Notes: generated by a model not told the origin, from the letters alone. 64,000 nt of DNA from an uncultured Lachnospiraceae bacterium (GCA_947593975.1 CANQDW010000001.1:22313-86312), one strand, 5' to 3'. Counted from the first letter of the stretch, positions 35,873 through 44,428 are shown. Made by a program: numbers and translations.

Positions 35873-35915
35873 TGGCAGCTTAAGCAGGATTACCGTAATT
35901 CTGCCAAAACTGCCA
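35873..35915. repeat. Hairpin family F, copy 3
   Basis: TGGCAGCTTAAGCAG and CTGCCAAAACTGCCA around GATTACCGTAATT, 3' of the LRR gene ending at 35942. Probable transcription end of the 38.6-35.9 kb pair. Confidence 0.72.
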
Positions 35916-35941
35916 CATATTTTTAGTTTGGATACATGCTG

Positions 35942-37144
35942 CTATTGGGGTATTATGCATTTCACTTTAACTTTTACTTTTTTGGGCGTTATCCATGAAG
36001 TTTTCTTAGTCTGCTTTATTTTGACATATTTCTTAGATTTTCCTGTCTTTGCCCTTATCTCATATTTACATTTAAGCGGTTTTTCTGTTATGTTCCATTC
36101 CTGATTTTCTTTATCGTATCTGCATATTCGTGTTTCAGGTTTGGCTTTCTTCCATTTGTAGAGATATTTACTGCTTTTCTTTGTTGCTTTTATCTTACCA
36201 ATCGATGGAATGTTATCATACATATAATTTATCTTGTGGGTTTTACAGTACTTCATTGTTTTGGAGTCTTTCACAGTTACGACCATATTTACAAGCTCCG
36301 GGTCGCATAAAAGCTCCGTGTTTTTATCCATACAATACAGCTGGTTTTTAATAACGACTCCATCGATATCGGCTTTTTTTACACCCTTTTCCACAACCAC
36401 ATCATTCACCCATGGTTCTGCCAATGACACAGATATCTCCGCATTTTCTGACGCCCTTATTATAATTTTATTTATCTCTAAGGCAAATCCTCCATCCTCA
36501 CAATTTTCCGACAGTTCGTTTTCCACGATCACTTCATCAAATTTCACGCTTCCGAAAGCCGAACCGTCAACATACAGCGCTGACTTAATTTCAACCGACG
36601 TTAACTTTTCGCTATTGTTTAGGAAACCTCCGTTTAGAGAACGCAGCGTAGTCGGCAGTTCTAATTCCGTCAAATTAGCGACATCATCTATTGCCCTATA
36701 ACCTATATGTTCTACGCCTTCAGGTATTGTAATCTTTCTGATCGATCCCGTACCGTATGCGAATACCGTGCTTATACTGTAATCATAATACGAATTGCCC
36801 GAATCCTGTTTTCTGTAGGCGTTCATCTCGTCCGCGCCTATCTGATATACCCTAAAGCCATCAATCTCCGAAGGAAATACAACTTCTTCGCCATAATTAT
36901 AAATCTTTCGCAATGCTATCAGTTTCTGCTGCTCATTAATAATTTGATAATCGTAGTTTCCCGAATGGATCACCGGTGTCCCCGCCGGTATTCCGCACAG
37001 CGAACCGGGCATAGAGGACGCGGCCGGCGTCTCGGACGGCTTGACGCCGTTCTCCTCTGCAGATACGCCTGCAGAATTGAAAAGAATCAATACTGCAGCT
37101 GCAGCTATTATCCTTATTATATATTTTATCTTAGCGCCATTCAT
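35942..37144 (-). CDS. Secreted BspA-like leucine-rich repeat protein
   Basis: A 400-residue protein with a signal peptide (IIRIIAAAAVLILFNSAGVSAEE). Residues of about 80-230 contain BspA-type (LRR_5) repeats: VVFPSEIDGFRVYQIG, IRKITIPEGVEHIGYRA, LTELELPTTLRSL, LTSVEIKSALYVDGSAF. The C-terminal 100 residues are very Lys-rich (KIKATKKSSKYLYKWKK, KKTSWITPKKVKVKVK) and may bind the wall. Such proteins usually bind host or matrix proteins. The ATG is seven bases after GAGAGG. It starts 31 bases after the next BspA-like gene and is probably cotranscribed. Confidence 0.78.
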   Translation of the reverse strand: MNGAKIKYIIRIIAAAAVLILFNSAGVSAEENGVKPSETPAASSMPGSLCGIPAGTPVIHSGNYDYQIINEQQKLIALRKIYNYGEEVVFPSEIDGFRVYQIGADEMNAYRKQDSGNSYYDYSISTVFAYGTGSIRKITIPEGVEHIGYRAIDDVANLTELELPTTLRSLNGGFLNNSEKLTSVEIKSALYVDGSAFGSVKFDEVIVENELSENCEDGGFALEINKIIIRASENAEISVSLAEPWVNDVVVEKGVKKADIDGVVIKNQLYCMDKNTELLCDPELVNMVVTVKDSKTMKYCKTHKINYMYDNIPSIGKIKATKKSSKYLYKWKKAKPETRICRYDKENQEWNITEKPLKCKYEIRAKTGKSKKYVKIKQTKKTSWITPKKVKVKVKCIIPQ

Positions 37145-37174
37145 CGCATATCCTCTCCCTATATTTCTTTGCCT

Positions 37175-38578
37175 TTATTTTACTATAACCTTCACGTAAC
37201 ATTTCTCTCCTGTTGTACGTAATGTCATGCATACTTTTGCAAAGCCCTTTTTAACGCCCTTTATTGTACCGTTTTTGTTTACCGTCACAACTTTTTTATT
37301 GTCTGAAGAATAGGAAAGTATTGTCCGGTCAGGAGTTCCGCTTTGTTTTTTGCCGACATTTTTATAATCGCCGTATCTTTCCGCTCTTCCAAGCCCCTTT
37401 TTAACGTTTACAACAGGCTCCAGCGCAGTCCGCTCTCCTTTTCTTATGACCAATGCCATTTTGCCGGCTTTGAACTTGCTGATATCTGCTGCGGAATACT
37501 TTTTAGTTTTTCCTTTAATCTTTACTTTAACTTTTGCCGCGTATGTGTAACGGACTTCGCCCGATATGTATTTGTGCGCTATCTTTTTCAAATACGGCGC
37601 TTTTTTTATTTTTATGCTGCTTCCGTCTAACCTGTCAAAAGCGCTAAATCCTACGTTGAGTACGCTGTCGGGAATAGTAACCTTAGTTAAGGAATCGCAG
37701 CTAAACGCAGAGCTTCCGATCGTTTTTAAGCCGAATGGAAGCGTAACGCTTTTCAGCCCGTCACACCTGAAAAATGCGCGCGGTCCTATATAGGTAACAT
37801 TTTTGGGGAGTACCAGCTCCTGTAACGACGTACAGTTCCAAAACGCCTCCGTTCCTATATGTTCAATCCCTTCGCCCCACTGTATCTCATTAAGTCTGCT
37901 GCAAAATTCAAAGGCATATTCTTCAATTCTCTTGACATTCGGCGGAATTACCGCTTTTTCAATATTGGTATGCCCGCAGTTTCGTATCGAGGTATATTCG
38001 CTGTTTGAAGAAAAAGTGATCTCTTTAATAAAAGAATTCGGCGAAAATCCATAGTCGCTCTTTACAGTATCCGGTTCGATATAGGAAACATCTGTTTTTG
38101 CTGCCGGATATGAAGCGAGTATGCTAAAATCCTTTGTGAAAAGCACCCCGTCTTTAGACGCGAGTTCGGGATTGTCTTCTGCCACGGTGATTGACGACAG
38201 GTTTTTAAGCTGGTTTGTCAGCGATAAGTAAGTTTTTTCATCTGCTTTAATGCTTTTCGGAAGCGTGATCTCAGTTATCACATCAAGGCTTGAGTCGCCG
38301 AAAAAGTCAATTATCGTAACAGGCATGCCGCCTAACGTTTCCGGAACGGATACTTTGCTTTCCGTACCGATATAATGTCTGATAACCGCGCTCTTTCCTG
38401 ACGGACCTTCAGCTATGTCATAGTAAAACCCGTTTTCCAGCTGACTCTTAAACTCCCCCGTCTCAATATAATGTTCAAAACTTCCAACCGGCGCTGCCGC
38501 GGAACATGCGGGCGCATGATATGCTGACGCGCACGATAATAATACTGCTGCCGTAAGGCTTAATACGATTTTTTTCAT
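37175..38578 (-). CDS. Secreted BspA-like LRR protein with C-terminal BIG2 domain
   Basis: A 467-residue protein: signal MKKIVLSLTAAVLLSCASA, then LRR_5 repeats of about 23 residues between residues 90 and 320 (VKRIEEYAFEFCSRLNEIQ, IEHIGTEAFWNCTSLQELV, VTYIGPRAFFRCDGLKSVT), a Lys-rich linker, and a C-terminal BIG2 Ig-like domain (ILSYSSDNKKVVTVNKNG, IKGVKKGFAKV). An in-frame TTG lies five codons upstream; GGGAGG with a 7-base gap selects the ATG used here. Likely surface or matrix binding protein. First gene of a two-gene transcript and preceded by the shared box. Confidence 0.85.
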   Translation of the reverse strand: MKKIVLSLTAAVLLSCASAYHAPACSAAAPVGSFEHYIETGEFKSQLENGFYYDIAEGPSGKSAVIRHYIGTESKVSVPETLGGMPVTIIDFFGDSSLDVITEITLPKSIKADEKTYLSLTNQLKNLSSITVAEDNPELASKDGVLFTKDFSILASYPAAKTDVSYIEPDTVKSDYGFSPNSFIKEITFSSNSEYTSIRNCGHTNIEKAVIPPNVKRIEEYAFEFCSRLNEIQWGEGIEHIGTEAFWNCTSLQELVLPKNVTYIGPRAFFRCDGLKSVTLPFGLKTIGSSAFSCDSLTKVTIPDSVLNVGFSAFDRLDGSSIKIKKAPYLKKIAHKYISGEVRYTYAAKVKVKIKGKTKKYSAADISKFKAGKMALVIRKGERTALEPVVNVKKGLGRAERYGDYKNVGKKQSGTPDRTILSYSSDNKKVVTVNKNGTIKGVKKGFAKVCMTLRTTGEKCYVKVIVK

Positions 38579-38621
38579 GATCATTCCTCCCAAGATCTTC
38601 CATTATATTTATTTGCTTTAT

Positions 38622-38686
38622 AATTGTATATTAGCAGATATATCCATATCATATGTGTCATTACCTTGCAAATATTGTGTCAACTT
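38622..38686 (-). promoter_or_regulatory. Shared upstream box, copy 3 (BspA-like gene)
   Basis: On the minus strand TTGACACAATATTTGCAA, then AATGACACATATGATATGG. This copy shows two direct TGACACA repeats 22 bases apart. The coding regions downstream of the three boxes are unrelated, so conservation here is probably functional. Confidence 0.65.
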
Positions 38687-38705
38687 TATGTTTTTTTATT
38701 TTGTG

Positions 38706-39857
38706 TCAATATAATTCATGCTGACAATTGTTCTCCTTACACTTATACTGCATGTTCGGGTCGGTCGGATCCCATGTATGCCATTTCTTTAGCTTCTCTA
38801 ACTTCGGCTTTCCGAGCGGTCCCGGATTGCTGCTTTTATAGAATATAACTTTCGTGCCTGCCCTGCAGTTGTCATATATCCACTTTACATCGCTGCATTT
38901 GAGGCGTATGCAGCCGTGGGACGCCGACGTCCCGAGCTTATTATATTCCTTAACATCTAACGAATTGGGGTCCCTGCTTTTTTTATATACCACGGTATGA
39001 AACAATATGCTTCCGTGTATACGTATCGTCCATTGCCCGTACGTATTGAAAAAAAGCGTCCGATAGCGGTATTTCGTACCAAGCGAAAATGTTCCCAGAT
39101 CGTCATGTTTATTGCCTGAGCACAAAAAAGCCTTAACAGGGATGGTGTACCCCGCTTTCCCGTCTTTTGCATAAACAGTCGTAACATTTTTCGCTATATT
39201 GACCTTGATAAGATAACTTGGGTTTTTCCCTATAAACGCAAGAACGTCTTCGATACGTCTGCCGTCCGCGTCATAGTAGTATTTGTATCCTTTTTTATAT
39301 CTGCTTTTTACCTTCAGTTTTTTTACGTAACCTTTTTCGTCATAAGCTCCGTAATATGTTTCCCCGTTATATTCCTTGTATGCCCTTACCGCATATCTGT
39401 ATGTCTCTCCATACGAAAGCCCTTTGTCGGTAAATGTGGTTACGGCGTTATCCTTGATTTTTTTCAGTTTCTCAAGTTTTCCCGATTCCGTTATATGGTA
39501 TATGCGATAACCGTCCGCTTCAGACATTTTTTCCCATGTAATCTTAATAGATGTTTTACTTATCAATACCGCGTCCGTAATATTAACTGCCGGCAGTATT
39601 TCATCCGTCTCTTTGGGGCTTTCGGTACTGCCGCCGTCGTTCGGCGCGGGCGTCTCCGAAGGTATAGGCGTATCTGTAGGCGCAGCTGTCTCCTGCGGCA
39701 TGGCGGACTGCTCCGGTTTTGATGTTTCATACGGCGTTTCCGCCGCTTGTGTATCTGCAGCTTTCATTACTGCGGGCGCAGACGCTGCGCTTCCTGCCGC
39801 TATAGCTGCCGCAAAAAGCATTAGTGCGAATTTTCTTAGTTTTTCTGTCTTTATCAT
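38706..39857 (-). CDS. Secreted L,D-transpeptidase with fibronectin-type-III-like domain
   Basis: A 383-residue protein. Signal peptide (KFALMLFAAAIAAGSAASAPA), a Thr/Pro/Glu linker, an FN3-like domain (AVLISKTSIKITWEKMSEADGYRIY, GETYRYAVRAYKEYNGE) at about residues 90-180, and a YkuD domain with the catalytic motif SHGCIRLKCSDVKWI near residue 330. YkuD enzymes form 3-3 cross-links in peptidoglycan or attach proteins to it. A longer in-frame start exists, but CGGAGGG before the ATG at 39857 decides. Stands alone between the surface-protein cluster and the divergent plsY. Confidence 0.88.
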   Translation of the reverse strand: MIKTEKLRKFALMLFAAAIAAGSAASAPAVMKAADTQAAETPYETSKPEQSAMPQETAAPTDTPIPSETPAPNDGGSTESPKETDEILPAVNITDAVLISKTSIKITWEKMSEADGYRIYHITESGKLEKLKKIKDNAVTTFTDKGLSYGETYRYAVRAYKEYNGETYYGAYDEKGYVKKLKVKSRYKKGYKYYYDADGRRIEDVLAFIGKNPSYLIKVNIAKNVTTVYAKDGKAGYTIPVKAFLCSGNKHDDLGTFSLGTKYRYRTLFFNTYGQWTIRIHGSILFHTVVYKKSRDPNSLDVKEYNKLGTSASHGCIRLKCSDVKWIYDNCRAGTKVIFYKSSNPGPLGKPKLEKLKKWHTWDPTDPNMQYKCKENNCQHELY

Positions 39858-39967
39858 GACGTCCCTCCGGTTTTTTATGTTATTTGACACTTTTATCAAC
39901 ATTTCGATTTTACTTTATAACCGGTCCTTTTGCAATACCGGTTTGCCTGTCAGATTTTTCATAAAAT

Positions 39968-39996
39968 TTGACTTCGACAACAAATGATATTAAAAT
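39968..39996 (+). promoter_or_regulatory. Sigma-A promoter of the plsY-glycosyltransferase pair
   Basis: TTGACT, 17 bp, TAAAAT, about 45 bases upstream of plsY. A second TTGACA at 40002-40007 has no good -10. Confidence 0.55.
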
Positions 39997-40041
39997 ACTT
40001 TTTGACACGATAATTTTTATATATCAGGTGGTATGCTGCTT

Positions 40042-40650
40042 ATGTTAAACATATTATTATTTTCATTATTGGGATATCTTTCCGGCAGTGTGCTTTTTGC
40101 CAATATCGCCGCTTCATTATACAAGAAAGAGATCCTTATCTGCAGCCGTGACAACAATCCGGGTACTGCAAACGCTTTTATGTACGGCGGGTTCTTGTGC
40201 GGGCTGACCACGCTTGCCGGCGATATATTAAAGGGATTTCTCCCGGTATCCTTATACCTTCGCTCAGTTAACGGAGCATATAAGCCGGGATTATTTATCG
40301 TGCTTGCCGCTCCGGTGATCGGGCATATACTCCCGTTATTCTTTCATTTCAGGGGAGGCAAGGGTATAGCCGCTACATTCGGGAGCCTGCTTGGTATATT
40401 TCCGGATATGAAGCCCGTTCTTTCGCTTGCGTTTTCATTTATATTCTTTTCGCTCGTAATAAGGGTCACTTCTCATTTTTACAGAACTATTGTCGCGTAC
40501 ATTTCCGCCATGGTAATTATGCTTATCATACATATTCCGCTGCCTGTCGTTTCAGGATATTTTATAATCCTTGCCGCGGTGATCTTAAAACTTATAAACA
40601 GTAATGAAGAAAAAGAAAGGTTTGGGATTCAGCTTCTATGGATGCACTGA
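40042..40650 (+). CDS. plsY: Glycerol-3-phosphate acyltransferase PlsY family
   Basis: A 202-residue membrane protein with about five hydrophobic segments that transfers acyl groups from acyl-phosphate to glycerol 3-phosphate in phosphatidic acid synthesis. Family motifs: YLSGSVLFANI, SRDNNPGTANAF (motif 1) and FRGGKGIAATFGSLLG (motif 2). An ATG at 40033 is only one base from AGGTGG, so the ATG at 40042, ten bases from it, is preferred. It overlaps the downstream glycosyltransferase by 13 bases. Somewhat divergent from standard PlsY (SRDNNPG for the usual GSGNxG), so a specialised paralogue is possible. Confidence 0.82.
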   Translation: MLNILLFSLLGYLSGSVLFANIAASLYKKEILICSRDNNPGTANAFMYGGFLCGLTTLAGDILKGFLPVSLYLRSVNGAYKPGLFIVLAAPVIGHILPLFFHFRGGKGIAATFGSLLGIFPDMKPVLSLAFSFIFFSLVIRVTSHFYRTIVAYISAMVIMLIIHIPLPVVSGYFIILAAVILKLINSNEEKERFGIQLLWMH

Positions 40651-41759
40651 TTTTGTCATGCGGAACAGGCGGCGGCCACAATGCCGCCGGCAAAGCCGTC
40701 TTGGATGAGTTGATAAAAAGGGGACATAATGCGGTAATGATAAACCCCTATTCTTTGTGTAAGCATAAAGTTGAAAATAAGATAAACAACACTTATATTT
40801 CCGTTGCAAAAACCATGCCGAAATTCTTCGGGTTTATATACGGGATCGCAAACCTTTACCGTCTGCTTCCCGTCAAATCTCCCGTATACCACCTTAACAG
40901 GCTTATGTCCGATACAATGCAGGAGTATCTTGCGAACAATCATACGGATATCATAATCACCCCGCATCTTTTTCCTGCGGAGATCATCACAGGCATGAAA
41001 CAAAAGGATATGTCCGTGCCCCTTACAATGTTCATAGCTACCGATTATACATGTATACCTTTTACCGAAGAAACCGAATGCGACAGGTATGTGATACCTT
41101 CCGAAGATTTATTGAAAGAATACGTTAAAAAAGGTATTCCGAGAGAACATATATATACTCTGGGGATACCATGCCATACCGATTTTTCATCGGATATGCC
41201 GAAACAGGCGGCAAAAAAGGAGCTTAACCTGCAAACCGGCAAAAAATACATCCTGATATCCGGAGGCAGCATGGGCGCGGGCAATGTGAAGCTTGCCGTA
41301 AAGATCCTTTACGGATACTACCGCAATAATGACAATATACATTTCATAGTCGTATGCGGAAATAATGAAAAGCTGTACGCATTTTTAAACAAACGTTATA
41401 AAGATAAGGTCCTTGCCTTAAAATATACCGCGGATATGGCAAAATACATGAAAGCCTGCGATATCTTTATCTCAAAACCGGGCGGATTATCTTCGACCGA
41501 AGCTTTGGTTTCGGGAATACCGCTTATCCATATATCGCCGATCCCCGGTTGTGAAACGGCAAATATGAATTATTTTAACGAACATCACTTAAGCCTTCCG
41601 GTGCAGAATATAAGAAAAGAGCTTATTGCTGCAGCCGGCGCGCTCTTATCCGACAATACCTATAAGGAAATCAAAAGCATTAATACGCATGCAACCAAAG
41701 ATATATGCGATATGTGCGAACGGCTTGTGCAGCAAAAAACTCTTAAAAATGATCTTTAA
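40638..41759 (+). CDS. MGDG-synthase/UgtP-like glycosyltransferase (GT28 type)
   Basis: A 373-residue cytoplasmic-face glycosyltransferase. The N-terminal LSCGTGGGHNAAGKAV is the glycine-rich loop of MGDG synthases and UgtP; the C-terminal domain has LISGGSMGAGNVKL and the nucleotide-sugar site FISKPGGLSSTEALVSGIPLI. Related enzymes transfer glucose or galactose to diacylglycerol to make glycolipids and lipoteichoic acid anchors. Coupling to plsY (13-base overlap) places both in membrane lipid synthesis. The sugar donor cannot be read. Confidence 0.88.
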   Translation: MDALILSCGTGGGHNAAGKAVLDELIKRGHNAVMINPYSLCKHKVENKINNTYISVAKTMPKFFGFIYGIANLYRLLPVKSPVYHLNRLMSDTMQEYLANNHTDIIITPHLFPAEIITGMKQKDMSVPLTMFIATDYTCIPFTEETECDRYVIPSEDLLKEYVKKGIPREHIYTLGIPCHTDFSSDMPKQAAKKELNLQTGKKYILISGGSMGAGNVKLAVKILYGYYRNNDNIHFIVVCGNNEKLYAFLNKRYKDKVLALKYTADMAKYMKACDIFISKPGGLSSTEALVSGIPLIHISPIPGCETANMNYFNEHHLSLPVQNIRKELIAAAGALLSDNTYKEIKSINTHATKDICDMCERLVQQKTLKNDL

Positions 41760-41769
41760 TATTGATTTT

Positions 41770-43257
41770 TTAATAAAGTCCCTTTTTTCTTCTCCTTCTC
41801 CTTTTTGTCGCGGCGGGCTTTGTCTGATATTTGCTAAGCATCTTTCTCCTGCTGTACATGCGGATATATCTTCTCCTTAACACGGTGCGCCTCAGTATGA
41901 TAAACACTATGACCGCGACAACCGCCACAACCGCGGCTATAATTATGATCTTTACTTTTGCGCCCGACGGTTTCTCCTGTTTTTTCTTTTCTTCTTCTTC
42001 TTTTTCTTCCTCTTCGGCTTTGTTCTTTTCGTCTTCTGCTTCGCTTACTATTTCCGTAATGTTGCTGTTTAAGTTCGTATCGGAAATACGGCTTGTATCA
42101 TAATATATATCGGCGCTTCCCGCTTCCCTGTTTTCATATGTGTAAGTAATCCTTCCTATTACATTTTCTCCTTCTTTGATATCCGCATTGTCATACAGAT
42201 CTACGCTCTTTTCCGCGCTTGATATATCAACTCCGTTCGGCAGCGTCACTCCCGCGTTATCCTGTATATACAGCGGCGAATCGCTTTCGTCAAATAATTT
42301 GTTGTATTTTGAAAATAAAGAATACTGTCCTTCTTCATTTTTGTTTCTCTCGTCTTTTGACATCGGATACACAGAGTAATTGTCAAATGCGAAATTCAGC
42401 AGCTTGATCGTATCCGTGTACTCGTTCGGTTCTATGTTCGGCGGGCCCGCGGTCTTCATAACGACGCATACAAGCTCCATATCGCCTTTCTTTGCGAATG
42501 TGACAAGCGTATATCTCGCGATATCGGTATATCCTGTCTTTCCTCCGATGCAGTAATCATAGCCGTAAGGATACAGATAAGGGTTCAGCATATTATGTTT
42601 ATTGTGGAGCGGTATGTTTTCATGTTTATTGGTTTTGGGTATCGTATAATATTTCGTTCCGGTAATCTTTCTGAACGTGCTGTTTTTCATCGCTTCTTTT
42701 GATATGAGCGCCATATCGTAAGCCGTAGTATAATGGTTTTTAAGGAACAGACCGTTTGCATTGGCAAAATGCGTGTCTTTGCAGCCGAGTTCCTTTGCTT
42801 TTTTATTCATCATATCCACGAAACTGTCTATATCGCCCGCAACATGTTCCGCTACGCCGTTGCACACTTCGTTTCCGGACATAAGCATTATACCGTACAG
42901 GCAGTCTTCCATTTTGATCTTCTCTCCCGCGATCACGCCTATATTGGAACTTCCGTATTCGATGCTGTTTACCGCGTTATATGAAAATTCAACCGTATCT
43001 GAAGGAGAAGAGTTTTCAAGACATATAAGCGTAGTCATTATTTTGGTTATACTTGCCGGGTAATGTCTGTCATGTATGTTCTTCTGATACAATATCGTTC
43101 CTGTATTAAGTTCCATTACGATGGCGGATTCCGCGGTTATGCTCTTTTTTGCCGGGCCTTTTGGCCACTTTCCCGCCGCACGCGCATTTGCTCCGCTTAC
43201 ATTTGCCATGCTGAGAACCAGTATCAATAACATTAATTTTTTTACATATTTTCTCAT
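41770..43257 (-). CDS. D-alanyl-D-alanine carboxypeptidase (PBP5/DacF type)
   Basis: A 495-residue peptidase S11 protein. Signal peptide, then the catalytic tetrad PASITKIM (SxxK), LMSGNEVC (SGN) and GGKTGYT (KTG). It trims the terminal D-Ala of peptidoglycan pentapeptides. C-terminal of the penicillin-binding fold are a highly charged Glu/Lys coiled-coil-like stretch, one membrane segment (VKIIIIAAVVAVVAVIVFIIL) and a basic tail (RRRRKKG), so it is anchored by a C-terminal transmembrane helix, not the usual amphipathic helix. An upstream TTG is in frame; GGAG six bases before the ATG decides. Confidence 0.94.
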   Translation of the reverse strand: MRKYVKKLMLLILVLSMANVSGANARAAGKWPKGPAKKSITAESAIVMELNTGTILYQKNIHDRHYPASITKIMTTLICLENSSPSDTVEFSYNAVNSIEYGSSNIGVIAGEKIKMEDCLYGIMLMSGNEVCNGVAEHVAGDIDSFVDMMNKKAKELGCKDTHFANANGLFLKNHYTTAYDMALISKEAMKNSTFRKITGTKYYTIPKTNKHENIPLHNKHNMLNPYLYPYGYDYCIGGKTGYTDIARYTLVTFAKKGDMELVCVVMKTAGPPNIEPNEYTDTIKLLNFAFDNYSVYPMSKDERNKNEEGQYSLFSKYNKLFDESDSPLYIQDNAGVTLPNGVDISSAEKSVDLYDNADIKEGENVIGRITYTYENREAGSADIYYDTSRISDTNLNSNITEIVSEAEDEKNKAEEEEKEEEEKKKQEKPSGAKVKIIIIAAVVAVVAVIVFIILRRTVLRRRYIRMYSRRKMLSKYQTKPAATKRRRRRKKGLY

Positions 43258-43294
43258 TTTATGCTCCAATCCTGCGTTAGAATGTCCTTAGTAT

Positions 43295-43323
43295 AGTATG
43301 CTTGATTTGATTTTTTCTGTCAA
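43295..43323 (-). promoter_or_regulatory. Sigma-A promoter of the carboxypeptidase gene
   Basis: Minus strand TTGACA (43323-43318), 17 bp, CATACT (43300-43295), 38 bases before the ATG. Confidence 0.7.
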
Positions 43324-43405
43324 GCCCGCTTAAATATTATTAGTAAAATTTTTCATCTTATGTTATACTGTCGGTAAATATTATTAATGAAACAGGAATG
43401 TTGAT

Positions 43406-44047
43406 ATGAGACTCAGAAATGTACCCGGTTCAAGGGAATATATCGAAACAAACGATTATGCGATAAAGGATCCCGAACAGTATAAGGGAAACTGGCGAAA
43501 CCTTTTTAATAAACCTGCCGATTCAAAACTTTATGTTGAAATAGGTATGGGAAAAGGCAGGTTTTTGACTGAACATGCAAAAAACAATCCGGATATATCG
43601 TATATAGGCATAGAAAAATTCTCAAGCGTTATCGTACGCGCCCTTGAGAAACTTAACGAACTTGAATATGACAATATATACGTTATAAGGTTTGACGCGG
43701 AGAATATCACGTCGATATTTGATAAGGGCGAAGTAGACCGCATATACCTTAATTTTTCAGATCCCTGGCCGAAAGAGCGCCATGCAAAAAGAAGGCTTAC
43801 GTCTTCCGCTTACCTTCGCAGATATGACGAGATATTATCAAAAGACGGTGAGATAATATTTAAGACGGATAACAAGGACCTCTTTTCCTTTTCCCTGCAG
43901 CAGGCGGAAAGTTCGGGCTGGGATATATGTAACTTTACATACAACCTGCACGAAAGCGACCTTGCCGCCGGCAATGTAATGACGGAATATGAAGAGAAAT
44001 TTGTTTCTAAGGGGATCCCGATATGCGGGATGGTGATCAAAAGATAA
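43406..44047 (+). CDS. trmB: tRNA (guanine-N7-)-methyltransferase
   Basis: A 213-residue SAM-dependent enzyme methylating G46 of tRNA. SAM motif I EIGMGKGRFL near residue 47, YIGIEKF, and the substrate motif NFSDPWPKERHAKRR near residue 118 are diagnostic. Length is normal. AGGA lies eight bases before the ATG. It has the opposite orientation to the carboxypeptidase gene and is followed 300 bases later by tRNA-Lys. Confidence 0.96.
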   Translation: MRLRNVPGSREYIETNDYAIKDPEQYKGNWRNLFNKPADSKLYVEIGMGKGRFLTEHAKNNPDISYIGIEKFSSVIVRALEKLNELEYDNIYVIRFDAENITSIFDKGEVDRIYLNFSDPWPKERHAKRRLTSSAYLRRYDEILSKDGEIIFKTDNKDLFSFSLQQAESSGWDICNFTYNLHESDLAAGNVMTEYEEKFVSKGIPICGMVIKR

Positions 44048-44109
44048 GTCGCATATGTTTACGCGCGGCATATATTATAGCAACCGTTTATTTATTTGGT
44101 GATGCTCTT

Positions 44110-44253
44110 ATGGACATAAAAGCGCGTATAAGAAACTTTACGGCATGCAACACAGCTTTTGATAAGAAACTTTTATGCTTTAAGAAATCTCTCGATGAGA
44201 TCTCAAATATCCTTCCGCCCTGCAAAAAAAAGAAGAAAAAGTGTAAAAGATAG
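44110..44253 (+). CDS. Possible small basic protein
   Basis: A 47-codon frame (MDIKARIRNFTACN ... ending CKKKKKKCKR) in the 300-bp gap between trmB and tRNA-Lys. It has regular hydrophobic spacing (FDKKLLCFKKSLDEISNIL) and a Lys/Cys tail, which looks more like a gene than random sequence, but the ribosome site (GGTGATG) is weak and I recognise no family. The gap otherwise contains only the tRNA promoter. Confidence 0.35.
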   Translation: MDIKARIRNFTACNTAFDKKLLCFKKSLDEISNILPPCKKKKKKCKR

Positions 44254-44294
44254 TATTATAATACATTATTTATCTATTATTTATAAAATATTCC

Positions 44295-44323
44295 TTGATA
44301 TATGTCCGATAAATATATATAAT
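44295..44323 (+). promoter_or_regulatory. tRNA-Lys promoter
   Basis: TTGATA, 17 bp, TATAAT, 25 bases upstream of the tRNA. Confidence 0.8.
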
Positions 44324-44348
44324 GGTTTTTGTTGTGAAATTGATATAT

Positions 44349-44421
44349 GCACCTTTAGCTCAGTTGGGAGAGCACCTGACTCTTAATCAGGGTGTCCAGG
44401 GTTCGAACCCCTGAAGGTGTA
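44349..44421 (+). tRNA. tRNA-Lys (anticodon CTT)
   Basis: A 73-base cloverleaf: acceptor GCACCTT with AAGGTGT, D-arm AGCTCAGTTGGGAGAGC, anticodon stem CTGA/TCAG around CTCTTAA, and T-arm CCAGG-GTTCGAA-CCCCTGG type. The anticodon CTT reads AAG. CCA is not encoded. Confidence 0.96.
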
Positions 44422-44428
44422 CTAAGGT

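Noticed and set aside
38579-38593. TTG-initiated longer form of the BspA-like protein
   Set aside because: The extension consists of the ribosome-binding site itself read as codons. The same reason applies at 9474-9488, 43258-43269 and 51509-51532.
27311-39857. Prophage or integrative element
   Set aside because: No integrase, capsid, portal, relaxase or attachment-site duplication is present; the region is made of secreted proteins and a transporter.
41990-42030. Glu/Lys-rich tract in the carboxypeptidase gene as a frameshift or repeat artefact
   Set aside because: The frame is open, followed by a membrane helix and basic tail in the same frame, as in related clostridial PBP5-like proteins.
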